This document shows positions 6,275-12,312 of a stretch of 12,312 nt of DNA, in pieces. A model generated the notes under the pieces. That model was not told the origin of the DNA, searched no databases, and saw only the letters and a program-made list of their open reading frames with translations. Source of the stretch: JBOGEB01 sp050743125 (GTDB lineage: Bacteria > Actinomycetota > Nitriliruptoria > Euzebyales > Egibacteraceae). How positions within the stretch are numbered: position 1 is the first letter of the stretch; each line of letters begins with the position of its first letter. Both the position numbers and the translations under genes were made by a program. The DNA lies in contig JBOGEB010000131.1 in the NCBI GenBank assembly GCA_050743125.1, positions 1 through 12,312 of the forward strand, written 5' to 3'.

Positions 6275-6321
6275 ACGGCGGCGGCCGAACGCCTGCACTG
6301 GCGTCGGTCGCCGCCGTTTTT
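6275..6321 (+). terminator. Intrinsic terminator after the fasciclin gene
   Basis: A GC-rich stem, ACGGCGGCGGCCGAACGCC (6275-6293) against GGCGTCGGTCGCCGCCGT (6300-6317) with one mismatch and one bulge, closes over the loop TGCACT and ends in a run of five Ts (6317-6321). It starts 27 nt after the stop codon. Confidence 0.9.
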
Positions 6322-6448
6322 CTGCGCTGCGAGTAGTCCCTGCGGTGGGGAGAAAATCCCGTATCACGATCCGACACCAGGTCGTCACGGTGGATCACCC
6401 CCTGGCACCTATCAGCGGGTGTGTCTACCGCTGGGCACGTTCCCCGGC

Positions 6449-6454
6449 TAGGTT
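6449..6454 (+). promoter_or_regulatory. -10 box for a leaderless L-asparaginase transcript
   Basis: TAGGTT ends 6 nt before the ATG at 6461. The 6-nt spacer GCAGGC is too close to the start to act as a normal ribosome binding site. No good -35 hexamer is seen at the usual distance. Confidence 0.5.
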
Positions 6455-6460
6455 GCAGGC

Positions 6461-7489
6461 ATGTCGCAGCTTGAGTCCCGCAGGCCGGTGGCGCTGTCGC
6501 GCCAGGACTGGCCGACGCCGCCTGTCCTCGTCCGGGTCGTGCGCGACGGCGTGGAGGAGTCCGCGCACCGGGGGCACTTGGTGGTGACCGACCCTGACGG
6601 AGCGGTGGCGGTGGCGCTGGGGGATCCCGACCACACGTTCTACGCCCGGTCGGCGGCGAAGCCGTTTCAGGCGCTGGCCATGCTCGACCTGTTGGACGAG
6701 GCCGGGACGGCGCTCGACATAGAGGCCCTGGCCATCGCCTGCGCGTCCCACAACGGCAGCGCGACCCACCAGGTCGAGGCGGCGCGCCTCCTCGCGCTCG
6801 CCGACCTCGACGAGTCCGCGCTGCGGTGCCCGCCGGGGTTACCGACGGACCTGAGCGCGCTGCTCGACCAGCGGGCCCCGACCCCGCTTGCGCACAACTG
6901 CTCGGGCAAGCATGCGGGGTTCCTGCTCGCCCACACCGCGATCGGCGGCGACCCTGCGGCCTATCTCGATCTCGACACCCGGCTGCAGCACCGCGTCCGC
7001 GATCGGCTCGCCGAGGCCACCTTGTCCGAGCTCGCCGGCCCTGGCGTCGATGGGTGCGGGGCGCCGGCATGGGTCGTCCGCCTCCGCGGCCTGGCCGCCG
7101 GCTTCGCACAGCTCGGCTCCGGCGCTGGGCTGTACCGGCGGGTGCGGGCCGCGATGACCTCCAGGCCCGATCTCGTCGGGGGCGCGGGCTGCACGGACAC
7201 GGAGCTGATGCTCGCCGACCACCGCATCGTCGCAAAGCGTGGCGCGGAGGCCGTCCTCGCCGCCGGCTTCAACCATGAGTGGTATGGCCCGCTCGGGCTC
7301 GCGGTCAAGATCGAGGACGGCTCCACGCGGGCGACCGGCCCCGCGCTGGCCGCGGTGGTGGGGGCGCTCGGGGCGCGCGTCGGCGAAGGGGTCGCCCGGC
7401 CCTCGGTGCTCGGCGGCGGCTATCCCCACGGCGGCATCGAGGCCGACCCCACGATCGCCGCGGCGGTCCGGGCGGCCTTCGAGGAGTAG
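6461..7489 (+). CDS. L-asparaginase, asparaginase_II (Rhizobium ReAV-like) family
   Basis: A 342-residue enzyme that hydrolyses asparagine to aspartate and ammonia, unrelated to the E. coli AnsA/AnsB type. Family landmarks are present: the catalytic Ser-x-x-Lys in YARSAAKPFQA (Ser64, Lys67), CASHNGS (94-100), HNCSGKHAG (145-153, Cys147 and Lys150) and DGCGAPAW (197-204, Asp197 and Cys199). In the Rhizobium etli enzyme the matching Cys, Lys and Asp residues form a zinc site beside the serine-lysine pair. The end of the fold (GLAVKIEDGSTRA, then SVLGGGYPHGGIEADP) is complete. There is no signal peptide, so it acts in the cytoplasm. The start follows a TAGGTT box with no leader. The XRE regulator gene begins 46 nt downstream on the same strand and may be co-transcribed. 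Confidence 0.95.
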   Translation: MSQLESRRPVALSRQDWPTPPVLVRVVRDGVEESAHRGHLVVTDPDGAVAVALGDPDHTFYARSAAKPFQALAMLDLLDEAGTALDIEALAIACASHNGSATHQVEAARLLALADLDESALRCPPGLPTDLSALLDQRAPTPLAHNCSGKHAGFLLAHTAIGGDPAAYLDLDTRLQHRVRDRLAEATLSELAGPGVDGCGAPAWVVRLRGLAAGFAQLGSGAGLYRRVRAAMTSRPDLVGGAGCTDTELMLADHRIVAKRGAEAVLAAGFNHEWYGPLGLAVKIEDGSTRATGPALAAVVGALGARVGEGVARPSVLGGGYPHGGIEADPTIAAAVRAAFEE

Positions 7490-7535
7490 TGGACAGAGCC
7501 CGGACGATGATGGGGACAGAGTCCCCGGGCGGGGA

Positions 7536-7934
7536 ATGGAACTGGACATGACCAGCAGCGGCGGCAGCCGCCTGACTCAGCTCGGCGCGTTCATCCGAGA
7601 GCAGCGCAAGCACGCCCAACTGTCGCTGCGCAACCTCGCCGCGCAGGCGGGAGTGTCCAACCCGTACCTGTCACAGATCGAGCGAGGCCTGCGGAAGCCT
7701 TCCGCCGAGATCCTCCAGGCGATCGCGCGGGCGTTGCAGATCAGCGCGGAGACGCTGTACGTGAAGGCCGGCATCCTCGAGGACCGCGGGGACGACCTGT
7801 CCGCGGCGATCCTTGCCGATCCCGGGCTCACCGAGCGCCAGCGGCTCGCGCTGCTGGAGGTCTACCGCTCGTTTACGCAAGCGGCCGCCCCCCAAGCGGA
7901 GGACGAGGACGAGGACGAGGACGAGCCGGGCTAA
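7536..7934 (+). CDS. XRE-family helix-turn-helix regulator with acidic tail
   Basis: A 132-residue DNA-binding protein. A lambda-repressor-type HTH covers about residues 16-75 (LGAFIREQRKHAQLSLRNLA, AGVSNPYLSQIERGLRKPS, LQISAETLYVKAGIL). The second half (ILADPGLTERQRLALLEVYR) is helical, and the protein ends in an acidic run, residues 122-130, alternating Glu and Asp. The HTH strongly resembles the actinobacterial regulator of the Rv0474 type, which in mycobacteria lies in the same chromosomal neighbourhood as mshA and proC; this comparison is from memory. The start is uncertain: ATG at 7536 has GGGGA almost adjacent, ATG at 7548 has only a weak site; both keep the HTH. A short inverted repeat GGGGAC-AGA-GTCCCC lies just upstream (7512-7526) and could be an operator for autoregulation. 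Confidence 0.9.
   Translation: MELDMTSSGGSRLTQLGAFIREQRKHAQLSLRNLAAQAGVSNPYLSQIERGLRKPSAEILQAIARALQISAETLYVKAGILEDRGDDLSAAILADPGLTERQRLALLEVYRSFTQAAAPQAEDEDEDEDEPG
7899..7925 (+). repeat. GAGGAC hexanucleotide repeat encoding the acidic tail
   Basis: Four perfect copies of GAGGAC plus GAG, encoding alternating Glu-Asp at the end of the XRE regulator. Slippage would change the tail length without changing the frame. Confidence 0.85.
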
Positions 7935-8024
7935 ATGCCACGGGTTTTTCCGCGCGGACCACTAGCCTGTCCCGGCGGTCATTTCTCCTCTCCAGATCAA
8001 TTCTGACCAACGAAAGGCGCGTGC

Positions 8025-9446
8025 ATGAAAAAACCCTGTAGCTGCGGTGACGAGCGCGCCTCGGACCGGGCGTCACCCCCACCGACCGGGGGGTCGGGGG
8101 GCTCACCCCCACCGACCGGGGGGCCGGGGGGCTCACCCCCACCGATTGGGCGGTCGGGGGGAGCCTCCCCACCAACCAGAATCGGGTTGCTCTCCGTGCA
8201 CACCTCGCCGCTGGAGCAGCCGGGGACTGGGGACAGCGGGGGAATGAACGTCTACCTCGGACAGATCGCGCGCCGTCTCGCCGCAGCAGGCGCCGCGATC
8301 GACATCTTCACCCGAACCACGGGCTCCGACCTGCCACCCACCGTCACGGTCGACGACGGGGTGCGGGTCCACCACATCGACGCCGGGCCCCCGGCGGCCC
8401 GGAAAGACGATCTCGCGTCTCATCTCTGCGCGTTCTACCTCGGGCTGGCCGCTCACCCCGCGGTCGCTCAGCTCGAGGTCCTCCACGGTCATTACTGGAT
8501 GAGCGGCTGGGTCGGCCGGCAGGCCAGCCGGCGGCTGGGTGTCCCGCTCGTCCAGACGTTCCATACGCTCGCGCGGGCGAAGAACGACGCGCTCGCCCCA
8601 GGCGACATCCCCGAGTCGCCCCTTCGGCTCGTGGTCGAGGACCGTGTCGTCGAGGCCGCCGACGCGATCATCGCCCCGACACCGCTGGAGGCCGCCATGC
8701 TCCGCGAGCGCTACCCGGCCCGGGTCTGCCAGGTCCACGTCGTCGAGCCCGGCGTCGACCTGTCGGTGTTCCGCGCGCTCCATGACACGCACCCGGACCG
8801 GCACGCCGCCAGGCAGGCCCTCGGGGGCGGGCGGATCATCCTGTTCGCCGGACGGCTCCAGCCGCTGAAGGGCCCCGACATCGCGGTCCGGGCGCTCGCG
8901 GCGCTCGACGCGCTCCTGCCCGACGACGGCCTGCCGACCCGACTGCTCATCGTCGGTGGCGCGAGCGGGAACGGCGTCGGCACAGTCGACCCTGCCAGCC
9001 TCCGCCGGCTCGCCGCCCAGCTGGGCGTCGCCGACCGCGTCGCGCTGCTCAGCGCGCGCCCGCAGCGCGAGCTCGCCGCGCTCTACCACGCGGCGGACGC
9101 GGTGATCATGCCGAGCCGCTCCGAGAGCTTCGGCCTCGTCGCTCTGGAGGCCCAGGCCTGCGGCACCCCGGTGGTCGCCGCGGCTGTCGGCGGGTTGCCC
9201 CACGTGCTCGGTGACGACGGGGGCGGGACGGTCGTCGAGGGCCATGATCCCCAGGCATATGCCGCCGCCCTCGTGCCGTACTTGTGCGACGCCCGCGCAC
9301 GAGCGGTTGCCAGCGAGGCCGGCCGCCAGCGTGCTGCTCGCTTCACCTGGGAGCGCACCGCCGCCGCAACGCTGCAGGTTTACCGCCAGGTGCTCCGGTG
9401 CCGCCGTGCCCTGGACGCGGCCCCGGCCTGCCGCCAGGGCGCGTGA
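8025..9446 (+). CDS. mshA: D-inositol-3-phosphate glycosyltransferase MshA with N-terminal extension
   Basis: A GT-B, family 4 glycosyltransferase joining UDP-GlcNAc to 1D-myo-inositol 3-phosphate, the first step of mycothiol synthesis. The N-terminal signature LSVHTSPLEQPGTGDSGGMN (56-75) is diagnostic. The nucleotide-sugar site follows: GRLQPLKGPD (276-285) and ESFGLVALEAQACG (367-380, with the two glutamates spaced by seven residues as in the EX7E motif). The core is complete and looks active. The unusual part is residues 1-50: a Cys-x-Cys start, MKKPCSCGDE, then three ten-residue repeats of the form SPPPTGGSGG. Family members normally begin close to residue 52. The ATG at 8025 has GAAAGG 7 nt upstream and the repeat units are 30 bp, so the frame is open throughout; a later TTG or GTG start cannot be excluded. 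Confidence 0.95.
   Translation: MKKPCSCGDERASDRASPPPTGGSGGSPPPTGGPGGSPPPIGRSGGASPPTRIGLLSVHTSPLEQPGTGDSGGMNVYLGQIARRLAAAGAAIDIFTRTTGSDLPPTVTVDDGVRVHHIDAGPPAARKDDLASHLCAFYLGLAAHPAVAQLEVLHGHYWMSGWVGRQASRRLGVPLVQTFHTLARAKNDALAPGDIPESPLRLVVEDRVVEAADAIIAPTPLEAAMLRERYPARVCQVHVVEPGVDLSVFRALHDTHPDRHAARQALGGGRIILFAGRLQPLKGPDIAVRALAALDALLPDDGLPTRLLIVGGASGNGVGTVDPASLRRLAAQLGVADRVALLSARPQRELAALYHAADAVIMPSRSESFGLVALEAQACGTPVVAAAVGGLPHVLGDDGGGTVVEGHDPQAYAAALVPYLCDARARAVASEAGRQRAARFTWERTAAATLQVYRQVLRCRRALDAAPACRQGA
8073..8162 (+). repeat. 30-bp tandem repeat (three units) in the 5' end of mshA
   Basis: Units start at 8073, 8103 and 8133. Each begins TCACCCCCACCGA and ends in two G-runs; units 1 and 2 differ at one base, unit 3 is more diverged, and a degenerate fourth trace follows to about 8180. 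Read on the minus strand each unit junction matches the G-run/C-run element of the sigma factor and proline dehydrogenase genes. The coding strand holds several runs of five or six Gs close together, enough for a possible G-quadruplex. Confidence 0.85.
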
Positions 9447-9608
9447 CGGGCGCTGCGGACGTCATCCAGGGCTGCCTGCGGATCGGGCGCCTCGACGGCT
9501 CGATCCAGCTCCTCGTGCACAGCGGCGAGCGCCGACTTGACTAGTTCGTGCGAGTCGGTTAGATCAGCCGGGAAATCCCCGTCCGCACTTGGCAGAGGGA
9601 GCAGTCCC

Positions 9609-9809
9609 ATGATCCGCCGAATCGCCGTATTGATGGCCGTCCTGACGCTGGCCTCCGCCACGTCGGCGTTAGCGGAACCCTCCGACAAAGGCACGTGCAC
9701 GATCGTGAAGTTCAGCGGGGAGGCCCGCGACAAGCGCGCCAACCCCCAAGGCATCGACGACCCGGGCTTCGGCCTCTGCGAGATCCTGAGGCCTCAGCCG
9801 AAACCCTGA
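9609..9809 (+). CDS. Tiny secreted two-cysteine protein, function unknown
   Basis: A 66-residue product with a textbook signal peptide: MIRRIAVLMAVLTLASATSA followed by the cleavage motif ALA before Glu23. The mature part is only about 44 residues, with Cys30 and Cys57 that could form a disulfide, basic and Gly/Pro-rich, ending RPQPKP. The ATG at 9609 has a strong ribosome binding site AGAGGGAG with 7-nt spacing, supporting a real gene despite its size. I recognise no family. It stands alone between mshA (160 nt upstream) and the cysteine hydrolase gene, which begins 46 nt downstream with its own promoter-like box. Confidence 0.75.
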   Translation: MIRRIAVLMAVLTLASATSALAEPSDKGTCTIVKFSGEARDKRANPQGIDDPGFGLCEILRPQPKP

Positions 9810-9832
9810 TGGAGAAACGCACCGGGCACGGC

Positions 9833-9855
9833 GCCCCCGGCACTACATTGGGGGC
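9833..9855 (+). promoter_or_regulatory. -10 box flanked by an inverted repeat, upstream of the cysteine hydrolase gene
   Basis: TACATT (9844-9849) ends 6 nt before the ATG at 9856, as in the other leaderless-type starts here. It is enclosed by the inverted repeat GCCCCC (9833-9838) and GGGGGC (9850-9855), with 11 nt between. A repressor bound there would cover the -10 and start; the G-run could alternatively act as a poor ribosome binding site. Confidence 0.45.
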
Positions 9856-10401
9856 ATGGCCGCGCAGGCCCTGATCGTCATCGACATGCAGAACGGGTTC
9901 CTGCGGCAGGGGAACCTCGCCAGCCCGCGCTGCCTCGCGGCGCTGCCCGCCGTTGTGGCGGAGGTCGAGGCGGCGCTTGCCCGGCATGAGCAGGTGATCT
10001 TCACCGCCGACACCCACGAGTTCGACGACCGGGAGTTCGAGGTCTTCCCGGTGCACTGCCTCCGGGGGACGGCCGAGGCGGACCTCGTCGATGAGTTCGC
10101 CCGCTACCTCGGCCGCGAGCGCGTCCACAAGGTTGCGAAGCGCCGGTACTCAGCGCTGTTCGAGACCGAGCTTGAGGGACTGCTCCACCGCTACCACATC
10201 GACCGGGTCCGCGTCTGCGGCGTGTGCACGGACATCTGCGTTCTCCACACCGCCGCCGACCTGCGCAACCACGACGTCGCCGTCACCATCCCCGCCGCGG
10301 CCACGGCGACCTTCGACGCGCCGGGCCACCCGGGCGACGAGGTGCAGGCCGTCAGCCTCGCCCACCTGCGCGGCATCCTCGGGGCGACCGTGGAGGACTA
10401 G
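9856..10401 (+). CDS. Cysteine hydrolase, nicotinamidase/isochorismatase family
   Basis: A 181-residue cytoplasmic enzyme of the isochorismatase-like fold. The catalytic triad is visible: Asp10 in ALIVIDMQNGF, Lys95 in KRRYSALFET, and Cys128 in GVCTDICVLHTA. Asp52 and His54 in TADTHEFDD sit where nicotinamidases bind their metal, and FPVHCLRGT (64-72) is typical of PncA-like members. The closest guess is a nicotinamidase (nicotinamide to nicotinate, NAD salvage), but the GVCTDICV form is also common in uncharacterised cysteine hydrolases, so the substrate is not settled and no symbol is given. A neighbouring nicotinate phosphoribosyltransferase (pncB), which would settle it, is not in the window. 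The proline dehydrogenase gene follows after about 140 nt. Confidence 0.9.
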   Translation: MAAQALIVIDMQNGFLRQGNLASPRCLAALPAVVAEVEAALARHEQVIFTADTHEFDDREFEVFPVHCLRGTAEADLVDEFARYLGRERVHKVAKRRYSALFETELEGLLHRYHIDRVRVCGVCTDICVLHTAADLRNHDVAVTIPAAATATFDAPGHPGDEVQAVSLAHLRGILGATVED

Positions 10402-10463
10402 ACGTGTTGGAGAACCCTGCACGTAAGGTGCGCCGACCGCGATGCTGTTGGGTTACCGCTGGA

Positions 10464-10497
10464 GCGTTTTCGGACGGCTTGTGGCCACCGAAAACGC
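10464..10497. repeat. 10-bp inverted repeat before the proline dehydrogenase gene
   Basis: GCGTTTTCGG (10464-10473) and CCGAAAACGC (10488-10497) pair perfectly over a 14-nt loop that contains TGGCCA. It lies 62 nt after the cysteine hydrolase stop and 43 nt before the chosen proline dehydrogenase start. It may be a terminator without T-run or an operator. A 12-bp part, GAAAACGCGCTG, is repeated directly at 10571-10582. Confidence 0.55.
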
Positions 10498-10540
10498 GCT
10501 GCGCGCTGCGCACGCCTGGCCGCTGCGCTTCTCTGTAGAG

Positions 10541-11485
10541 GTGCTCCGTGCGGTGCTCCTCCGGGCCTCGGAAAACGCGCTGGCCAGGCGGGCGGTCACG
10601 AACTGGCCGGTCCCGAGGAGAATCGCGCTGCGGTTTGTCGCTGGCGACACGCTCGCCGACGGGATCCGGGCGGCCCGTGCGCTCGCTGGCGCGGGGAAGT
10701 CCGCGACGCTCGACTACCTCGGCGAACGCGTCACCTCCAGCACGCAGGCCCGGACGGCTGCCGAGGTCTACCTCGAGGTGCTCGGGCGCATCGGCGCCGA
10801 GGACCAGGAGATGGGGGGGAAGCCCCCCGGCCCCCTGGACTGCGGGGTGTCGGTCAAGCCGACCCAGATGGGTCTGCACGTCGATGCGGGGCTCGCGCGG
10901 GACCTGATCGCCGAGATCACCGCCGCCGCCGAGGAGATCGGCGCCCACGTGACGCTCGACATGGAGGGCAGCGACGTCACCGAGGCGACGGTCGGGCTGG
11001 TCGAGCGGCTGCGAGCGGCTGGTCACACAGGGATCGGCTGCGCGCTCCAGGCGTATCTGCGCCGCACGCGCGACGACCTGGAGCGGCTGTGCCGGATCGG
11101 CGCGAGCGTCCGGCTCTGCAAGGGCGCCTACGCCGAGCCGCCGCGGCTCGCGTTCCAGACCCGCGCCGAGGTCGACGAGAGCTACGCGGCCTGCGCCGAG
11201 CTGCTCCTCCGCCACGGCACCTACCCGCGGATCGCCACGCACGACTATGCGCAGATCGCCCATGTGCAAGACCTCGCCACGCGGCTCGGCCTGCCGCGCG
11301 ACGCGTTCGAGTTCCAGATGCTCTACGGGGTACGTCCCGCGTTGCAGGACGAGCTCGTCCGCGACGGCTACCGCGTCCGCGTCTATGTTCCGTTCGGCGA
11401 GCAGTGGTACCCCTACTTCATGCGCCGCCTCGCCGAGCGCCCCGCCAACCTCGCCTTCTTCCTCCGCGCGCTGCGCGGCGACTGA
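10541..11485 (+). CDS. Proline dehydrogenase (monofunctional)
   Basis: A 314-residue FAD enzyme oxidising L-proline to pyrroline-5-carboxylate, the first step of proline catabolism, usually membrane-associated and feeding electrons to quinone. Family motifs occur in order: VSVKPTQMGL (103-112), LDMEGSDVTEAT (139-150), GCALQAYLRRT (166-176), VRLCKGAYAEP (190-200), ATHDYAQ (232-238), FEFQMLYGVRP (256-266), and VPFGEQWYPYFMRRLAERPAN (283-303, the FAD and substrate arginine region). The GTG at 10541 is chosen because the product then begins VLRAVLLRASEN, lining up with the MLRNFFLFLSKN start I recall for Bacillus PutB. An ATG at 10442 would add 33 residues that contain the inverted repeat and look non-coding. 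GGKPPGPL (92-99) comes from the G-run/C-run element. The usual partner, P5C dehydrogenase, is not in view; proC follows by 33 nt. Confidence 0.94.
   Translation: MLRAVLLRASENALARRAVTNWPVPRRIALRFVAGDTLADGIRAARALAGAGKSATLDYLGERVTSSTQARTAAEVYLEVLGRIGAEDQEMGGKPPGPLDCGVSVKPTQMGLHVDAGLARDLIAEITAAAEEIGAHVTLDMEGSDVTEATVGLVERLRAAGHTGIGCALQAYLRRTRDDLERLCRIGASVRLCKGAYAEPPRLAFQTRAEVDESYAACAELLLRHGTYPRIATHDYAQIAHVQDLATRLGLPRDAFEFQMLYGVRPALQDELVRDGYRVRVYVPFGEQWYPYFMRRLAERPANLAFFLRALRGD
10813..10835 (+). repeat. G-run/C-run element inside the proline dehydrogenase gene
   Basis: Seven Gs, AAG, six Cs, GG and five Cs. It has the layout and the reading frame of the element in the sigma factor gene (2896-2917), giving GGKPPGPL here and GGAPPAPR there. 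It falls in a loop just before the conserved VSVKPTQ strand, where other family members have a shorter link, as would be expected of an insertion. Confidence 0.6.
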
Positions 11486-11505
11486 CCACGCCAATCCCGC
11501 CGCAT

Positions 11506-11511
11506 TAGGAT
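11506..11511 (+). promoter_or_regulatory. -10 box for a leaderless proC transcript
   Basis: TAGGAT ends 7 nt before the ATG at 11519, and the spacer CCGGGCC holds no ribosome binding site. proC could also be read through from the proline dehydrogenase gene, 33 nt upstream. Confidence 0.5.
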
Positions 11512-11518
11512 CCGGGCC

Positions 11519-12312
11519 ATGGACGGAACGCTCGCGATTCTTGGGACCGGGCGCATGGGTGAGGCGCTGCTTTCCGGACTGCTCCGATCGGGGTGGGCAG
11601 GACCTGCGCAGGTGCGCTGCACGGTGCGGACGCCCTCTCGGGCGGCGAAGCTCGCCCAGCAGTACGGCGTCCACGCCGACACCGACTCGCCAGCGGCGGC
11701 CGCTGAGGCGGACGTGCTCCTGCTCGCCCCCAAGCCGCAGAACATTCGGACGCTCCTCGCCCAGATCGCGCCGAAGATGCGCTCGGGTCATACCGTGATC
11801 TCGGTGGCCGCTGGCGTGCCGACGCGCGTGATCGAGGACGCCCTCGGTGCGGACGTGCCGGTCGTCCGCGTGATGTCGAACGTGCCCGTGCAGGTCGACG
11901 AGGCGATGAGCGCGATTGCGCCGGGCCGCTTCGCGGGCCCCGAGCAGCTCACGATCGCCGAGGCGATCCTCGGCCACGTCGGCCGCGTCGTCCACCTGGG
12001 CGAGGAGCACCTCGACGCGGTCACCGCGCTGTCCGGGTCCGGCCCCGCCTACTTCGCCCTGGTCGCCGAGGCGATGATCGACGCGGGCATCCTCCTGGGC
12101 TTGTCGCGCGACACCGCCACGGAGCTGATCGTCCAGACGATGGTCGGCAGCGCGAAGATGCTCCGTGACACCGGTCGCCACCCCGTCGAGCTGCGCGAGT
12201 CCGTGACCTCGCCGGGCGGCACGACGATCGCGGCGATCCGGGTCTTGGAGCGGGAGGGCGTCCGCGCGGCCTTTCTCGACGCGATCGAGGCCGCCAAGCT
12301 CCGCTCCGAGGA
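11519..12312 (+). CDS. proC: Pyrroline-5-carboxylate reductase (3' end cut by the window)
   Basis: The visible 264 codons are open to the right edge. The enzyme reduces pyrroline-5-carboxylate to proline with NAD(P)H, the last step of proline synthesis, in the cytoplasm. The nucleotide-binding motif is LGTGRMGEAL (8-17). VLLLAPKPQN (66-75) and VMSNVPVQVDEAMS (118-131) match the family, and the C-terminal dimerisation/substrate domain is clear: LSGSGPAYFALVAEAMIDAG (171-190) and ESVTSPGGTTIAAI (227-240). Family members are usually about 265-280 residues, so only a few residues should be missing. It directly follows the proline dehydrogenase gene, whose product runs the reverse conversion, so shared expression would need separate control; proC has its own -10 box. 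Confidence 0.96.
   Translation, partial: MDGTLAILGTGRMGEALLSGLLRSGWAGPAQVRCTVRTPSRAAKLAQQYGVHADTDSPAAAAEADVLLLAPKPQNIRTLLAQIAPKMRSGHTVISVAAGVPTRVIEDALGADVPVVRVMSNVPVQVDEAMSAIAPGRFAGPEQLTIAEAILGHVGRVVHLGEEHLDAVTALSGSGPAYFALVAEAMIDAGILLGLSRDTATELIVQTMVGSAKMLRDTGRHPVELRESVTSPGGTTIAAIRVLEREGVRAAFLDAIEAAKLRSE

Noticed and set aside
8073..8162. CRISPR array
   Set aside because: The 30-bp units are directly tandem with no unique spacers and are in frame inside mshA.
8133..9245. A 370-codon minus-strand open frame
   Set aside because: Antisense to the conserved part of mshA; no recognisable domain or ribosome binding site.
10352..12181. A 609-codon open frame on the minus strand
   Set aside because: It lies opposite proline dehydrogenase and proC, both with complete motif sets; its product is Arg/Asp/Val/Leu-rich without any domain, typical of an antisense frame in GC-rich coding DNA.
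1..12312. tRNA, rRNA, insertion sequence or prophage genes
   Set aside because: No cloverleaf, rRNA segment, transposase, integrase or attachment-site duplication was seen on either strand by eye.

Overview
This is a high-GC (roughly 70%) chromosomal window from an actinobacterium. The strongest marker is a full-length MshA, the first enzyme of mycothiol biosynthesis. A mycobacterial MPT70-type fasciclin lipoprotein, an XRE regulator of the kind encoded near mshA and proC in mycobacteria, and several genes whose start codon sits 6-7 nt after a TANNNT -10 box (likely leaderless) agree with this. I cannot place it to genus; a deep-branching or uncultured actinobacterium is possible.

Left part (1-2480, minus strand). 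The first ~480 nt hold only a possible partial gene running off the left edge, with a TATAAT promoter. Next come the wreck of a large MalT-like (LAL) LuxR-family regulator, 478-1079, with its centre deleted and its HTH frameshifted, then intact trpS (1195-2205), preceded by a 72-residue CxxC protein of unknown role. The spacer 2481-2856 carries a 40-bp perfect palindrome whose relative recurs at 4270-4312.

Middle (2857-6321). An ECF sigma factor (+) converges on pgl (6-phosphogluconolactonase, -); their stop codons share a 14-bp palindrome. A TIGR01777 SDR/epimerase (-) lies upstream of pgl and ends in a 12-bp microsatellite. A 350-nt divergent spacer with competing hairpins leads to a secreted fasciclin lipoprotein (+), closed by a clear intrinsic terminator at 6275-6321.

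Right part (6449-12312, all plus strand). In order: an Rhizobium-type (asparaginase_II family) L-asparaginase, an XRE regulator with an acidic tail, mshA with an odd repeat-encoded N-terminus, a tiny secreted two-cysteine protein, a cysteine hydrolase of the nicotinamidase/isochorismatase family, a monofunctional proline dehydrogenase, and proC (cut by the window end a few codons before its expected stop). The theme is mostly amino-acid and redox housekeeping (Asn, Pro, mycothiol, NADPH from the pentose phosphate pathway).

No complete novel multi-gene system is evident. The most unusual material is at the DNA level: a small G-run/C-run element that appears inside three unrelated coding sequences (sigma factor, mshA, proline dehydrogenase) and keeps them in frame, the paired ~40-bp palindromes, and a cluster of leaderless-type promoters.
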